Shown in pieces: positions 53,957-63,873 of a stretch of DNA of 64,000 nt. The stretch spans positions 732,430 through 796,429 of the forward strand of contig NZ_QJJL01000003.1 in NCBI RefSeq assembly GCF_003201935.1. Direction: 5' to 3'. This stretch comes from Loktanella sp. PT4BL (lineage in GTDB: Bacteria; Pseudomonadota; Alphaproteobacteria; Rhodobacterales; Rhodobacteraceae). The translations under genes and the position numbers were made by a program. The notes under the pieces were generated by a model. It was not told the DNA's origin, made no database searches, and worked only from the letters and a program-made list of their open reading frames with translations. How positions within the stretch are numbered: the stretch's first letter is position 1; each line of letters opens with the position of its first letter.

Positions 53957-54304
53957 GTCAGAAGCCGACCTCCCTGCCGTATCAGGGATAATTGCATCCC
54001 CTGTGAGTATCGGCAAGGAAACTGCCCGCTCACAAATCCAGATATTGATGCTAAGCTATTGCTCCTGCCTCTCACAGCTACTCTGTAGAACGACTCTGAG
54101 CAGCAGTCTTACTATTGGCAGCACCATTCAGGACCAATACGTGCTCGACCAAGATCATCCCAAACACCTCAAGTTGGTTCGTCTTACGCTTGTAACCTAG
54201 CAGGCTGTCGGACAAGTATTTTGCGCGTCAAAGCGTTTGTGCTATTCGTTTAAGACAGCGCTCCAGTTGCGACCGCCGATTAATCCAACCGAGTGCCTTT
54301 CGAA

Positions 54305-55192
54305 ATGGACAAGCTTTCCGTCATGCAAGCCTTCCGTCGTATCGTCGAACGCGGCAGCTTCGCGCGTGCGGCGGAAGATCTCGGCGTATCGCCTGCACTT
54401 CTTAGCCGTGAGATCAAATTGCTGGAGGAAAGCCTCGGGAGCACGCTTCTCACACGCACGACGCGCTCCATGTCGCTGACCGACGCCGGCAGGCTTTACT
54501 ATGACGAGGCGACCGAAATCCTTGATGCCGTGATCCAGGTCGAGACACGCATTCGTGACGGTGCCGGTGCGGTGCGTGGTCATCTGAAGGTAAATGCCTC
54601 GAGCTCCTTTGGGCAGACGGTAATTGCGCCGATCCTGCCAAGTTTTCTCGATTCTTATCCGGACCTGCGTTTGACACTGTCCATGGACGACCGGGTGGTG
54701 AATATGGTCGAAGGCGGATTTGACGTCTCGATCCGTATTCGGGCCACCATGCCGGACTCAGCGCTGGTGGCGCGCAAGATCGGAACGATGCGGCAACGGA
54801 TATTCGCCGCGCCCTCTTATCTGGAAAGGGCAGGTGTTCCGCAGACGCCAAAGGACATTGCGCAGCACCGGGTCATTGGCTTCCTGCTTGCGGATCACCT
54901 GACCTCCTGGGCGCTTCACGGCCCCTCTGTAACGACCACCGTAGACCTCGATCCCAAAGTCAGGGTGGGCAACAGCCTAGTGTTGCGCGATCTGCTGATC
55001 GCAGGACAAGGCATCGGCACACTGCCGGACTTCGTTTCGAACGCGGCCGAGGCGCAGGGTGCTCTTGTGCGCGTTCTGCCGGACTTTGAGCTTCCCGCAC
55101 CGGAGATCTTTGCTGTGACGGCTTCGCGTTTGGGCATGGACGCGAAGGTCACAGCTTTCCTCGACCATCTGCGCATGGCGCTGCGGTCTTAA
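54305..55192 (+). CDS. LysR-family transcriptional regulator
   Basis: The 295-residue regulator has an N-terminal winged helix (FRRIVERGSFARAAEDLGVS, ALLSREIKLLEESLGSTL) and a periplasmic-binding-like effector domain. It precedes the same-strand wrbA and DsbA-like genes, so it may control them. I use ATG 54,305; a GTG at 54,293 is also possible. Confidence 0.9.
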   Translation: MDKLSVMQAFRRIVERGSFARAAEDLGVSPALLSREIKLLEESLGSTLLTRTTRSMSLTDAGRLYYDEATEILDAVIQVETRIRDGAGAVRGHLKVNASSSFGQTVIAPILPSFLDSYPDLRLTLSMDDRVVNMVEGGFDVSIRIRATMPDSALVARKIGTMRQRIFAAPSYLERAGVPQTPKDIAQHRVIGFLLADHLTSWALHGPSVTTTVDLDPKVRVGNSLVLRDLLIAGQGIGTLPDFVSNAAEAQGALVRVLPDFELPAPEIFAVTASRLGMDAKVTAFLDHLRMALRS

Positions 55193-55299
55193 CATTCTTC
55201 AACAGGCGTAAAGAGTGAAGTGAGCGTCGGACGGTTTTTCCGGCGCACACTATCTTCGATCTTCGCAGGCATCGAAACCGACAGCCTTAAGAGGATCCA

Positions 55300-55923
55300 A
55301 TGACCCGTATTCTTGTTCTTTACTATTCCAGCTATGGCCATGTCCGCGCCCTTGCGGAGGCCGAGGCCGAGGGCGCCCGCAGCGTCCCGGGCACCCATGT
55401 CGATCTGCGGCTCGTGCCCGAAACCGTCCCTGAAGACATCCGGCAAAAGGTCGGCTTTGCGCAAGATGAGACGCCCGTCGCTGCGCCAGCCGATCTGGAG
55501 TCCTACGACGCCATCATCTTCGGCACGCCCACGCTCTTCGGTATGATGGCCGGACAAATGAAGTCCTTCCTCGACCAGGCAGGTGGCCTCTGGGCTCGGA
55601 ACGCGCTGGTGGGAAAGGTCGCTGCTGTCTTCACCTCCACAGGCTCGCAGCATGGCGGCCACGAGGCGACGCTGCTGTCTACCCAGATACCACTGCAGCA
55701 CTTCGGGATGCTTATTGCCGGAATGCCCTACACCTTCGCCGGACAAACGACGGCTGAGGGGATTGTCGGCGGCGCGCCCTACGGGGCTGGCACGATCGCA
55801 GGCGCAGATGGCTCGCGCGCACCTACGGAAACCGACCTCGCTGGTGCACGATTCCAAGGCGCACATGTCGCGCGGATCGCCGGGCGTTTGGCCGGAGCCA
55901 ATTTGCAAGTGGAGGCCGCGTGA
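55300..55923 (+). CDS. NAD(P)H:quinone oxidoreductase WrbA-like
   Basis: The 207-residue flavodoxin-fold protein has ILVLYYSSYGHVRALAEAEA, AIIFGTPTLFGMMAGQMKSF and FTSTGSQHGGHEATLLSTQI, typical of WrbA. It reduces quinones by two electrons and protects against quinone stress. Upstream GAGGATCC near the ATG. It is coupled to the next gene. Confidence 0.93.
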   Translation: MTRILVLYYSSYGHVRALAEAEAEGARSVPGTHVDLRLVPETVPEDIRQKVGFAQDETPVAAPADLESYDAIIFGTPTLFGMMAGQMKSFLDQAGGLWARNALVGKVAAVFTSTGSQHGGHEATLLSTQIPLQHFGMLIAGMPYTFAGQTTAEGIVGGAPYGAGTIAGADGSRAPTETDLAGARFQGAHVARIAGRLAGANLQVEAA

Positions 55924-56561
55924 TGCCTAAACTGACCATCGACTTCTTCCACGACGTCGTTTGCTGCTGGTGCTTCAACATCTCGTCACGGATGCGCAAT
56001 CTGGCGGCGGAGTTCGACCTCGATGTCCGGCACCACACCTTCGTCCTGCAGGCCAGTCGTGCCGAGATGGCAACGCGCTGGGGCACGCCCAAAGACGCCC
56101 GGGAGACCATCCTTGGACATTGGGCGGTCTGCCGGCAGGTCAGCGATCGGCCGGAGCTCGTCGATATCGACGCCATGCGTGCGGTCCAGTTCGACTACCC
56201 TCACGGCATGACCGCCGCGCTCGGGTGTAAATCGGCGGAGCGGATTGGCGGACAAGCAGCCCATTGGGACATGTTCGACTGCCTCCAGCGGGCGCATCTG
56301 ACCCAGGCGCGCAACATCGCCGACCCCGCTACGGTGCTTCAAGTCGCGCGGGAACTGGGCTTCGAGGCGGCAGCCTTCGCAGAGATCTTTGAGGATCCGG
56401 CAACCGCACAAGCCGTCGAAGCCGACAGGCAACACGCACGCGCACTTCAGGTTCATTCAATCCCCACCCTTGTCGTCCGTGAAACCGGTGCGCGTCTCGT
56501 CAACGGACCGCTTGAGGATCTGGCTGCACAACTGCGCACCGCTTTCCGCCTCGTCGCATGA
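55923..56561 (+). CDS. DsbA/FrnE-family thioredoxin-fold oxidoreductase
   Basis: The 212-residue thioredoxin-fold protein reads KLTIDFFHDVVCCWCFNISS, with the CxxC Cys14/Cys17, then a helical insert and VHSIPTLVVRETGARLVNGP. ATG 55,923 overlaps the wrbA stop (TGATG). No signal peptide, so probably cytoplasmic, FrnE-like. Confidence 0.85.
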   Translation: MPKLTIDFFHDVVCCWCFNISSRMRNLAAEFDLDVRHHTFVLQASRAEMATRWGTPKDARETILGHWAVCRQVSDRPELVDIDAMRAVQFDYPHGMTAALGCKSAERIGGQAAHWDMFDCLQRAHLTQARNIADPATVLQVARELGFEAAAFAEIFEDPATAQAVEADRQHARALQVHSIPTLVVRETGARLVNGPLEDLAAQLRTAFRLVA

Positions 56562-56572
56562 AAGGAATACCC

Positions 56573-56722
56573 ATGACGATCTCGATATTTAACAAAGGTG
56601 TCCGGCACCGCCGACGTATTCCGCGCGGTGTGCCGCGCGACCTATCCCCGCAAATGATGCGCGACATTGGCCTCGAGCCCTGGCCAGAACGCCCGCACAT
56701 TCCCTCTTACCCGCTCTGGTGA
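56573..56722 (+). CDS. DUF1127-like small protein
   Basis: The 49-residue protein ends MRDIGLEPWPERPHIPSYPL, close to the DUF1127 (YjiS) signature. It is basic in its first half (RHRRRIPRG). GGAA lies upstream of the ATG. Small helical proteins of this type are common in alphaproteobacteria. It sits 12 bases after the DsbA-like gene. Confidence 0.65.
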   Translation: MTISIFNKGVRHRRRIPRGVPRDLSPQMMRDIGLEPWPERPHIPSYPLW

Positions 56723-56744
56723 GCCCGCTCTGGAGACATGACCC

Positions 56745-57644
56745 ATGTCACGCACAACTGATATTCTTCTTACGTCGCTCGCCCCGGCGATCTGGGGCAG
56801 CACCTATCTTGTCACGACCGAAGCGCTACCTGGCGGTTACCCCGTGACCCTTGCCGCGCTCCGTGCTCTGCCAGCGGGACTGCTTCTACTTGCTGTTACG
56901 CGCTGCCTGCCACCACGCGCCTGGCTCGGCCGCGTCTTCCTGCTCGGCTGCTTCAACTTCGCACTGTTCTGGACGCTACTCTTCGTGGCAGCCTACCGGC
57001 TTCCCGGCGGCGTCGCAGCGACGCTCGGCGCGCTGCAGGCGATGATGGTGATCATCATGGCCCGTGGCTGGCTCGGCACGCCGATCAGGGCGGGTGCGGT
57101 CGCCGCGGCGGCAACGGGCGTGCTGGGGGTGGCGCTCTTGCTCATAAGTCCAGAGGCTACGCTTGATCCCATTGGTATAGCGGCTGGCCTGGGTGGCGCC
57201 GCGTCGATGGCCGCAGGCACCGTTCTCAGCCGGAAATGGCAGCCACCCGTTTCGGCCCTCAGCTTCACCGCCTGGCAACTCACTGCCGGAGGTCTGATCC
57301 TTTTCCCGCTCGCCCTGATCATCGAACCGCCACTACCACCGCTCACGGTCACCAATCTCGCCGGACTGGCGTGGCTTGGCCTCATCGGCGCCGCTTTGAC
57401 CTATGCGATTTGGTTCCGGGGCGTCGCGCGCCTGGAACCCGCCGCAGTCTCTATGCTGGGCATGGTGAGCCCGGTAACGGCGGTGATCCTTGGCTGGGTG
57501 GTGTTGGGGCAGTCCCTCGAACTCGTGCAAGCGATCGGCGGGATGATCATTCTCGGTTCTGTCTGGGCAGGGCAGGTGGCAAACCGCCAACGTGCTGGCG
57601 ATGCCTCAGTGCGTTCTGTTCCGACGCGGTCGAAGACCGCCTAA
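56745..57644 (+). CDS. EamA/DMT-family transporter
   Basis: The 299-residue protein has about ten transmembrane helices in two EamA repeats, with LAPAIWGSTYLVTTEALPGG, VAATLGALQAMMVIIMARGW and LGMVSPVTAVILGWVVLGQS. It exports metabolites across the inner membrane; the substrate is unknown. It ends the LysR-wrbA-dsbA-like group. Confidence 0.9.
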   Translation: MSRTTDILLTSLAPAIWGSTYLVTTEALPGGYPVTLAALRALPAGLLLLAVTRCLPPRAWLGRVFLLGCFNFALFWTLLFVAAYRLPGGVAATLGALQAMMVIIMARGWLGTPIRAGAVAAAATGVLGVALLLISPEATLDPIGIAAGLGGAASMAAGTVLSRKWQPPVSALSFTAWQLTAGGLILFPLALIIEPPLPPLTVTNLAGLAWLGLIGAALTYAIWFRGVARLEPAAVSMLGMVSPVTAVILGWVVLGQSLELVQAIGGMIILGSVWAGQVANRQRAGDASVRSVPTRSKTA

Positions 57645-58183
57645 AAACAATCAAGAAAGGACATTCCAAATGCTCTATCCTACACTCACCTCCGAAGTTG
57701 CGCGATGATCAGGCAAAGAACTCATCTATATCTAACGCAAGTTTTCGAACGTTCATCAAGCCGGTTTGGTCGGGCACCTAAATTTCCATCCTAATCTAGG
57801 CCTTTAGAACACGTCCAAAGTGACTTCGGTGATGCTGTAATCTTACCTATGGGCATTTTTACGAAAGACCTGCATCCCTAACACTAGATTGCGGTAGATC
57901 TGCTGGACAAAGATAAGTGGACGAACCTTACGCCGCAGTCCTCATTGATGCCGAGCGGGACCGATCTGAGCTTACGAGACATATGTCCCAATCATCAGAT
58001 TTCTGACATCAAACCATCGCTCAACGCAGGTCTGGTCACTAGTGACTCCTGAAACAATTTAAAGGTGTAAAGCGGGATGCTGACAGGCACAATCCGAACT
58101 TAGATTGATCAGATTTGGAATGCGTTCTGGTCAGGCGGGGCACCGAGTTATCAGGTGTTGGCTCTGATATATGCTAAAGTCAT
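57645..58183. other. Gap of about 540 bases with gene relics
   Basis: A frame at 57,670 (MLYPTLTSEVAR, stop) looks like a truncated start. The hsdM relic is near 58,077. Otherwise nothing is supported. Confidence 0.45.
58077..58169 (+). pseudogene. Fragment of a type I restriction-modification HsdM
   Basis: From ATG 58,077 the frame reads MLTGTIRT, stop, IDQIWNAFWSGGAPSYQVLA. The sequence matches the N-terminus of HsdM-type N-6 DNA methylases (IDQIWNAFWSGG). Only the beginning remains and it has an internal stop. Confidence 0.6.
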
Positions 58184-59296
58184 TCAAATACGCAGCGTCG
58201 TCTTTGCATCAAAGAGCTTGGCCTTCTCCATATCGGCCTCGAAACTGAAAAGAGTGCCTTCGGGGCGCGAGTCTTCGGGTCTGACGCGTGCCACCACGTC
58301 CAACCCCGCATGGTGAAACAGGATCATCGTATCCGGACCTGTCGGCTCAACTACGCTGACGGGGCGTTCGAAAATGAATCTGTTCGCACCGGGTAGTTCA
58401 GTGCCGGCTGCAAAAATCGCCTCGGGGCGCAGTCCCAGGATCACGTCACGGCCGTCCATTGCGCTGGCCCGCTCGTACAACGCAGGCGGCAGTGGAAAAT
58501 CGAGCGGGGCCTCGTCAGGATTGCTAGTCGATACGACATACTGACCGTCTTGCGCGCCAATCTTTCCAGGAATCATGTTCATCGGTGGAGACCCCATGAA
58601 ACCTGCCACGAACAAATCAACGGGGTCTTCATAAATCGTCGCGGGGTCGGCAAATTGCCGGATATGGCCGTTGTCCATGACTGCGATCCGCGAGGCTAGG
58701 GTCATCGCCTCGATCTGGTCGTGGGTCACATATACGATGGTCTTTCCCAACCGTTGGTGCAGTTTCTTGATCTCGGTCCGCATTTCGATGCGCAGTTTGG
58801 CGTCGAGATTGGACAACGGCTCATCAAATAGAAAAACATCCGGCTTGCGCACCAGTGCGCGCCCCATCGCGACGCGTTGGCGCTGGCCGCCCGAAAGTTG
58901 GCCGGGTTTGCGAGACAAGAGGCGTTCGATCTGTAGCAGTGTGCTGATTTCCTGAACCGCCGCATCCTGATCTGCTTTCGGGATGTTGCGTGAGACCATG
59001 CCGAAGGTGATATTGTTGCGCACTGTTTTGGTCGGGTAGAGTGCGTAGGATTGAAAGACCATAGCGATGTCGCGGTCGCGCGGCGGCGTGTCATTGACCC
59101 GCTTGCCGCCGATATAGATGTCGCCGCCGGTAATCGTCTCAAGGCCAGCTATCAGGTTCAGCAGCGTTGACTTTCCACAACCAGAAGGCCCGACCAGCAC
59201 CACAAATTCTCCGGGATCAATGGCCAGATCAATGCCTTTGATCACCTCGGTTGCGCCAAAGTTCTTTGTGACTTTCTCCAGACGGATATCAGACAT
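58184..59296 (-). CDS. ABC transporter ATP-binding protein, MalK/UgpC type
   Basis: The 370-residue protein has Walker A GPSGCGKST, signature LSGGQRQRVAMGRAL, Walker B FLFDEPLSNLDAKLR, and a C-terminal OB-fold domain of the MalK/UgpC group. It forms the energising subunit of the sugar (or glycerol-phosphate-like) importer whose other genes lie directly upstream. Confidence 0.95.
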   Translation of the reverse strand: MSDIRLEKVTKNFGATEVIKGIDLAIDPGEFVVLVGPSGCGKSTLLNLIAGLETITGGDIYIGGKRVNDTPPRDRDIAMVFQSYALYPTKTVRNNITFGMVSRNIPKADQDAAVQEISTLLQIERLLSRKPGQLSGGQRQRVAMGRALVRKPDVFLFDEPLSNLDAKLRIEMRTEIKKLHQRLGKTIVYVTHDQIEAMTLASRIAVMDNGHIRQFADPATIYEDPVDLFVAGFMGSPPMNMIPGKIGAQDGQYVVSTSNPDEAPLDFPLPPALYERASAMDGRDVILGLRPEAIFAAGTELPGANRFIFERPVSVVEPTGPDTMILFHHAGLDVVARVRPEDSRPEGTLFSFEADMEKAKLFDAKTTLRI

Positions 59297-59300
59297 CGCA

Positions 59301-60194
59301 TTACCCCTTCACTGCGCCAGCCGACAGACCTCGTACAAAATACGCCCCTGCAATCACATAAACTGCCAATGTTGGTAGTGCGGCGATGATTGCAGCCGCC
59401 ATATCGACGTTGTATTCCTTCACACCGGTCGATGTGTTCACCACATTATTGAGCGCGACCGTCACCGGGTTGCTGTCACCGACCGTAAAGGCGATACCGA
59501 ACAGGAAGTCGTTCCAGATCTGCGTGAATTGCCAGATTACCGTTACCACAATCGCAGGCAAAGACATGGGTAGAACGATCCGAAAGAAGATGCCGAAAAA
59601 CCCTGCGCCGTCGATCTGGGCCGCTTGGATAATCCCGCTGGATACACCGATGAAAAAGTTTCTGAAAAACAGTGTGGTAAAGGCCAAGCCGTAAATGACA
59701 TGTACCAAAATCAGCCCCGGGATCGTTCCTGCAAGCCCCAAGACGCCAAGCGTGCGAGCCATTGGCAGCAGGATCACCTGAAACGGGATGAAGGCACCGA
59801 AAAGGATCAATGCGAATATGATGTCCGCACCAGGAAAGCGCCATTTCGTCAGTGCGTAACCGTTCAACGCACCAAGGATCGTCGAAATCGTGACTGCGGG
59901 CACGACCATTGCAACAGAGTTCCAGAAGAACGGCTGTAAGCCATCGCAACGTACCCCGACGCAGGCCGAACTCCAGGCTTTGGTCCAGGCATCGAAGGTG
60001 ACCTTCTGCGGCAGGCTCAGAAGTGATCCGGCGCGGATTTCTTCGAGTGACTTTAACGAAGTGGCAATCATCACGATCAGCGGGATAAGATAATACAGGC
60101 AAAAAACGCCAAGCGTCAGGAACAGCAGCGTACGCATGACTACATGCTGCGTCCCTTTTTGTTGGACGATTCCGCTCAGGTTCTTGCGGCTCAT
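59301..60194 (-). CDS. Carbohydrate ABC transporter permease, MalG type
   Basis: The 297-residue protein has six hydrophobic segments and the EAA-loop AAQIDGAGFFGIFFRIVLP, which contacts the ATPase. It overlaps the second permease by 4 bases. Confidence 0.94.
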   Translation of the reverse strand: MSRKNLSGIVQQKGTQHVVMRTLLFLTLGVFCLYYLIPLIVMIATSLKSLEEIRAGSLLSLPQKVTFDAWTKAWSSACVGVRCDGLQPFFWNSVAMVVPAVTISTILGALNGYALTKWRFPGADIIFALILFGAFIPFQVILLPMARTLGVLGLAGTIPGLILVHVIYGLAFTTLFFRNFFIGVSSGIIQAAQIDGAGFFGIFFRIVLPMSLPAIVVTVIWQFTQIWNDFLFGIAFTVGDSNPVTVALNNVVNTSTGVKEYNVDMAAAIIAALPTLAVYVIAGAYFVRGLSAGAVKG

Positions 60195-61093
60195 CGATTT
60201 GGCCCCCGCAATTCTGAATAAAGGTAGGGCACCACAATCGCGATCACCGTCGCCAGCATCATCACGGCACTTGCCGCGGCCACGCCCAGCTCGCTTCGTT
60301 GGAACGCAAATGAATACATAAAAGTTGCAGGCATATCGGTCGCATAGCCCGGACCACCACCTGTCAGCGCGATGACAAGGTCGAAGCTTTTGATCGCCAG
60401 ATGCGCAAGAATGATCACGGTTGAAAGAAAAACGGGGCGCATGATCGGTAGCACGACGCTGAAGTACGTGCGAAAGGCGCCTGCGCCATCTATTGCGGCG
60501 GCTTTCAGGATTTCATCATCAACCGACCGCAGCCCTGCCAGGAACAACGCCATCGCATAGCCCGAGGATTGCCAGACGGCGGCAATGACAATGGTATAGA
60601 TTGCGTAGTTCGAATTGACGAGCCAGTCGAAGGTGAAATCCTCAAACCCCGCTTTCCGAACGAAATTCTGAATGCCAAGGCCGGGGTTTAGGATCCATTT
60701 CCAGACTGTCCCGGTCACGATGAACGAAAGGGCCATCGGATAAAGATAGATCGTGCGGATCACACCTTCGATCCGGACGCGCTGATCAAGGAGGATCGCC
60801 AGAAAGATCCCGATGGCCAGACTGATTGCGATGAATAGCGCCGAGAAAACAAACATGTTGCTAAGCGCCACATACCACCGTGGAGTGGCCCAAAGACGTT
60901 CGTATTGTGAAAGTCCTTCGAAGGTATAGTTCGGCATCACACCGGATTTCGTGAACGAGATGTAAACCGTCCATGCAATAAACCCGTAGACAAAGAACAA
61001 GCTGAGCGCAAAGAGCGGCGACACGACGATCCTTGGCAACCAGCTTTCAATTCGCTGGCCAAGCGGGACTGTGCTTTGGGTGCGAGCTATCAT
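60191..61093 (-). CDS. Carbohydrate ABC transporter permease, MalF type
   Basis: The 300-residue permease has VSPLFALSLFFVYGFIAWTV, the loop AAAIDGAGAFRTYFSVVLP and about six helices. ATG 61,093 is used; the TTG at 61,159 would overlap the binding-protein gene. Confidence 0.93.
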   Translation of the reverse strand: MIARTQSTVPLGQRIESWLPRIVVSPLFALSLFFVYGFIAWTVYISFTKSGVMPNYTFEGLSQYERLWATPRWYVALSNMFVFSALFIAISLAIGIFLAILLDQRVRIEGVIRTIYLYPMALSFIVTGTVWKWILNPGLGIQNFVRKAGFEDFTFDWLVNSNYAIYTIVIAAVWQSSGYAMALFLAGLRSVDDEILKAAAIDGAGAFRTYFSVVLPIMRPVFLSTVIILAHLAIKSFDLVIALTGGGPGYATDMPATFMYSFAFQRSELGVAAASAVMMLATVIAIVVPYLYSELRGPNR

Positions 61094-61130
61094 TTGAAAT
61101 TGCGCCGGAGGCTGCCCCGGCGCAAGCTTT

Positions 61131-62384
61131 CTACTGCGCACGCGCGACGGCTGCCGCAAGCGTTTGTGCAGCTTCTTCGGAACTCATGTCGGAGTTGAAG
61201 AAGTTGGTCACAAGATCAAGAAATTCGCCACGGATCGAACGTGGGATCGCCATTTCGTGCGCCATTGAGGGCACAAGTGCGTCATTTTCAATCGCGGCAA
61301 GAAGGTCTTCGTGGGACCGCAATGCACAGGTGTCAAAAGCATCAAGTGCCACGTCTGTGCGTGCCGGAATCGAACCTTTGGCAAGGTTGAAGGTCTCCTG
61401 AAATTCTGGTGACATGATCAGGCTGGCAAGCACCTGTTGGCCTTCAATGTTGTCGTCGCCTTCGACCTTGAAGAACGTGAAGCTGTCCGAATTCAAGACA
61501 AAGCCATTACCGGGGGTGGGGGCACATAGAAAGTCAACGCCGGGGACTTTTCCGGCAGCCAGAAATTCACCCTTGGCCCAATCGCCCATGATCTGAAAAC
61601 CGGCTTCTCCGCGCATGACCATACCGGTTGCAAGGTTCCAGTCACGTCCAGAGAAATTGGCATCGACGTAGCCGCGCATTCTGCGAAGTTGATCAAACGC
61701 CGCGATCATCGTGTCGCTTTGCAGAGCTTCCTGATCGAGTTCCACCAGCGCCTTGCGGAAGAAATCCGCACCACCAATCCCCAAGACAACGTCTTCGAAC
61801 ACGGTCGCGTCCTGCCATGGCTGACCACCGTGGGCTAACGGGATAATGCCGGCAGCCATCAGTTTGTCGGCGGCTGCATTGAATTCGTCCCATGTTGTCG
61901 GCATCTCTGTGATCCCTGCAGCTTCAAGCGCCTGTGGGTTGGCCCACATCCAGTCAACGCGATGGATGTTGACCGGCGCTGCCACGTATGCACCATCAAA
62001 TTTCATGATATCGGCAAGGACTGGTGGCAGCACCGCGTCCCAGTTTTCGCTTTCAGCTACAGCGTCAACCGAATTCAAGACGCCTTCGCGCGCCCATTCC
62101 TGAATACCCGGACCTTTTAATTGGACAGCGGTTGGTGGGTTTCCTGCGATCACGCGTGCGCGCAGTGCCGTCATGGCCGCGTCACCGCCTCCGCCTGCGA
62201 TGGGCGAGTCGATCCAGGTGCCGCCTTGGGTTTCAAAGGCTTCCTTCAACTCTCCGACCGCCCTTGCTTCTCCTCCCGAAGTCCACCAGTGAAGTACTTC
62301 TACTGTGCCTTCTGAATAAGCGACACCAGGGCCAAACGATGTCAGGGTAGCTGAGAGTACAAGCGCTTTCTTAAGAATGTTCAT
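61131..62384 (-). CDS. Sugar-type ABC transporter substrate-binding protein
   Basis: The 417-residue periplasmic protein has a signal peptide (ALVLSATLTSFGPGVAYSEG) and EVLHWWTSGGEARAV, then the two-lobed binding-protein fold with IPLAHGGQPWQDATVFEDV and LNSDSFTFFKVEGDDN. ATG 62,384 has GGAGG six bases upstream. It leads the operon. Confidence 0.95.
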   Translation of the reverse strand: MNILKKALVLSATLTSFGPGVAYSEGTVEVLHWWTSGGEARAVGELKEAFETQGGTWIDSPIAGGGGDAAMTALRARVIAGNPPTAVQLKGPGIQEWAREGVLNSVDAVAESENWDAVLPPVLADIMKFDGAYVAAPVNIHRVDWMWANPQALEAAGITEMPTTWDEFNAAADKLMAAGIIPLAHGGQPWQDATVFEDVVLGIGGADFFRKALVELDQEALQSDTMIAAFDQLRRMRGYVDANFSGRDWNLATGMVMRGEAGFQIMGDWAKGEFLAAGKVPGVDFLCAPTPGNGFVLNSDSFTFFKVEGDDNIEGQQVLASLIMSPEFQETFNLAKGSIPARTDVALDAFDTCALRSHEDLLAAIENDALVPSMAHEMAIPRSIRGEFLDLVTNFFNSDMSSEEAAQTLAAAVARAQ

Positions 62385-62703
62385 CACATCCTCCTTTTTT
62401 GAAAAGCAGAGACCGGCCAACCGTGTCTTCTGAAAGTCCTGCCCCACAACGAACAGTGTCATCCAGTTGTACATGTCAGAGTCATCTGCGGACTGTCTGC
62501 AAGCTATCGAACCACAGATCCCAAAGGGACGATTGAGCAAAATCAATCTACAATGACCGGTGAAAGCTACACAGACAGCCACTCCGGTTATGAGGTTGTA
62601 GTGTTTTGCGGCGAGGTTGCGCACCTGCTTCAGCGTTTGACACGATGCTCCTTTTCTTCCGCTTTACAAGGTTGACCGGTTCCAAATGATTGGTTCGTAA
62701 CGT
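62385..62703. other. Divergent region between the ABC operon and the response regulator
   Basis: It holds the promoters for both directions. I see no gene and no clear operator; short palindromic pieces lie around 62,460-62,500. Confidence 0.4.
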
Positions 62704-63435
62704 ATGATTTCGCAGAAAATTCTGATCGTCGATGACGACCCAAAAATCCGATTGCTTTTGCGGCGCTGTCTGGAAGACAATGGGTTCGCGGTTTTGGAAG
62801 CCGAGACGAAGGCTGACGTATTCGCCACCTTGAGGCGTCACGAAATCAAGCTTCTTTTGTTGGATGTACAGCTGGAGAACGACAACGGATTCGAGATTGC
62901 CAAATGTGTGAGGAAAGAAACATCGGTGCCGATTGTCATGGTGAGTGGTCAGGATGATGTGATCGACAGAGTGGTGGGACTGGAAATTGGTGCTGACGAT
63001 TACATTGCCAAGCCGTTTCACCTTCGAGAGGTATTGGCACGCGTGCGGTCGGTGCTACGGCGGAGTTCCGAGGAGTTCCAAGTGGCCAGGATCAAAGTGG
63101 AATCCACTTTGATTGAAGAGGTCTTAATTTTTGACGGGATGATCGCTCGGCTAAATCACTTCGAATTACTTAACCGGAACGGCGATAACGTGATTCTGAC
63201 AAGCGGGGAGTTTAAGCTCCTGAAAGTTTTTCTTCAGAACCCTAAGCGCATCTTGTCACGAGATCGTCTGATCGACCTTCTATGTGACGCTCAATGGGCG
63301 CCCAACGACCGCACAATCGACACGCAAGTCGCACGCCTTCGTCGTAAAATTGAGCGTGATCCGCGTTCGCCGAAGGTGATCAAAACAGTTCGAGGGGTCG
63401 GATATGTTTTTGCTGCCGACGTCCGCTCTTCATAG
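62704..63435 (+). CDS. OmpR-type response regulator
   Basis: The 243-residue regulator has a receiver domain with Asp10/Asp11, Asp54 in LLLLDVQLEND and IAKPF, and a C-terminal winged helix with LTSGEFKLLKVFLQNP and VRGVGYVF. It is divergent from the ABC operon and converges with the kinase fragment, so a sugar- or stress-response role is possible. Confidence 0.94.
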   Translation: MISQKILIVDDDPKIRLLLRRCLEDNGFAVLEAETKADVFATLRRHEIKLLLLDVQLENDNGFEIAKCVRKETSVPIVMVSGQDDVIDRVVGLEIGADDYIAKPFHLREVLARVRSVLRRSSEEFQVARIKVESTLIEEVLIFDGMIARLNHFELLNRNGDNVILTSGEFKLLKVFLQNPKRILSRDRLIDLLCDAQWAPNDRTIDTQVARLRRKIERDPRSPKVIKTVRGVGYVFAADVRSS

Positions 63436-63873
63436 GGATTTGCCGTTCAGCACTTCACGCAGCGTCCGTGCCAGTTCTCTTGAACCATATGGCTTGCGCA
63501 GAACGCGGTAGTCGGAATTGGTGGCCGTTCTTGGTGGGGCGACTCCTTTTGCGTACCCCGTGACCAGCAAAATTTTCAAGTCCGGCCTGAGTGCCCGTGC
63601 TTGAGTAGCAACATCAAAACCAGTCATTCCGCCAGGCATCACGACATCGGACATGATCAAGTCAATGTCTGCTTGTTGCCTGATAATATCCATTGCTTTT
63701 GGACCGTCCGGTGCGACAAGAACGTCATAGCCAAGGTCTCTAAGCCGGGTGAGCGTCAGGCGCAGGACCTTGGGGTCATCTTCGACCACAAGGATCTTTT
63801 CACCTTTGCCGTTCGCGATCTCATCCAGTTTCTTTTCCTGTATTTTGCGGGCTTTTGCAGTCGTAGTCGGCAA
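63430..63873 (-). CDS. Receiver domain, probable remnant of a hybrid sensor kinase
   Basis: The frame encodes a receiver domain (KILVVEDDPKVLRL, LIMSDVVMPGGM, VLRKPYGSREL). Directly upstream, in frame, is GQGTTVNLLLPTTT, the end of a histidine-kinase ATPase domain, but a stop at 63,946-63,948 cuts it off. The start is therefore uncertain (a TTG at 63,873 if translated alone). It converges with the response regulator with a 6-base overlap. Confidence 0.65.
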   Translation of the reverse strand: MPTTTAKARKIQEKKLDEIANGKGEKILVVEDDPKVLRLTLTRLRDLGYDVLVAPDGPKAMDIIRQQADIDLIMSDVVMPGGMTGFDVATQARALRPDLKILLVTGYAKGVAPPRTATNSDYRVLRKPYGSRELARTLREVLNGKSL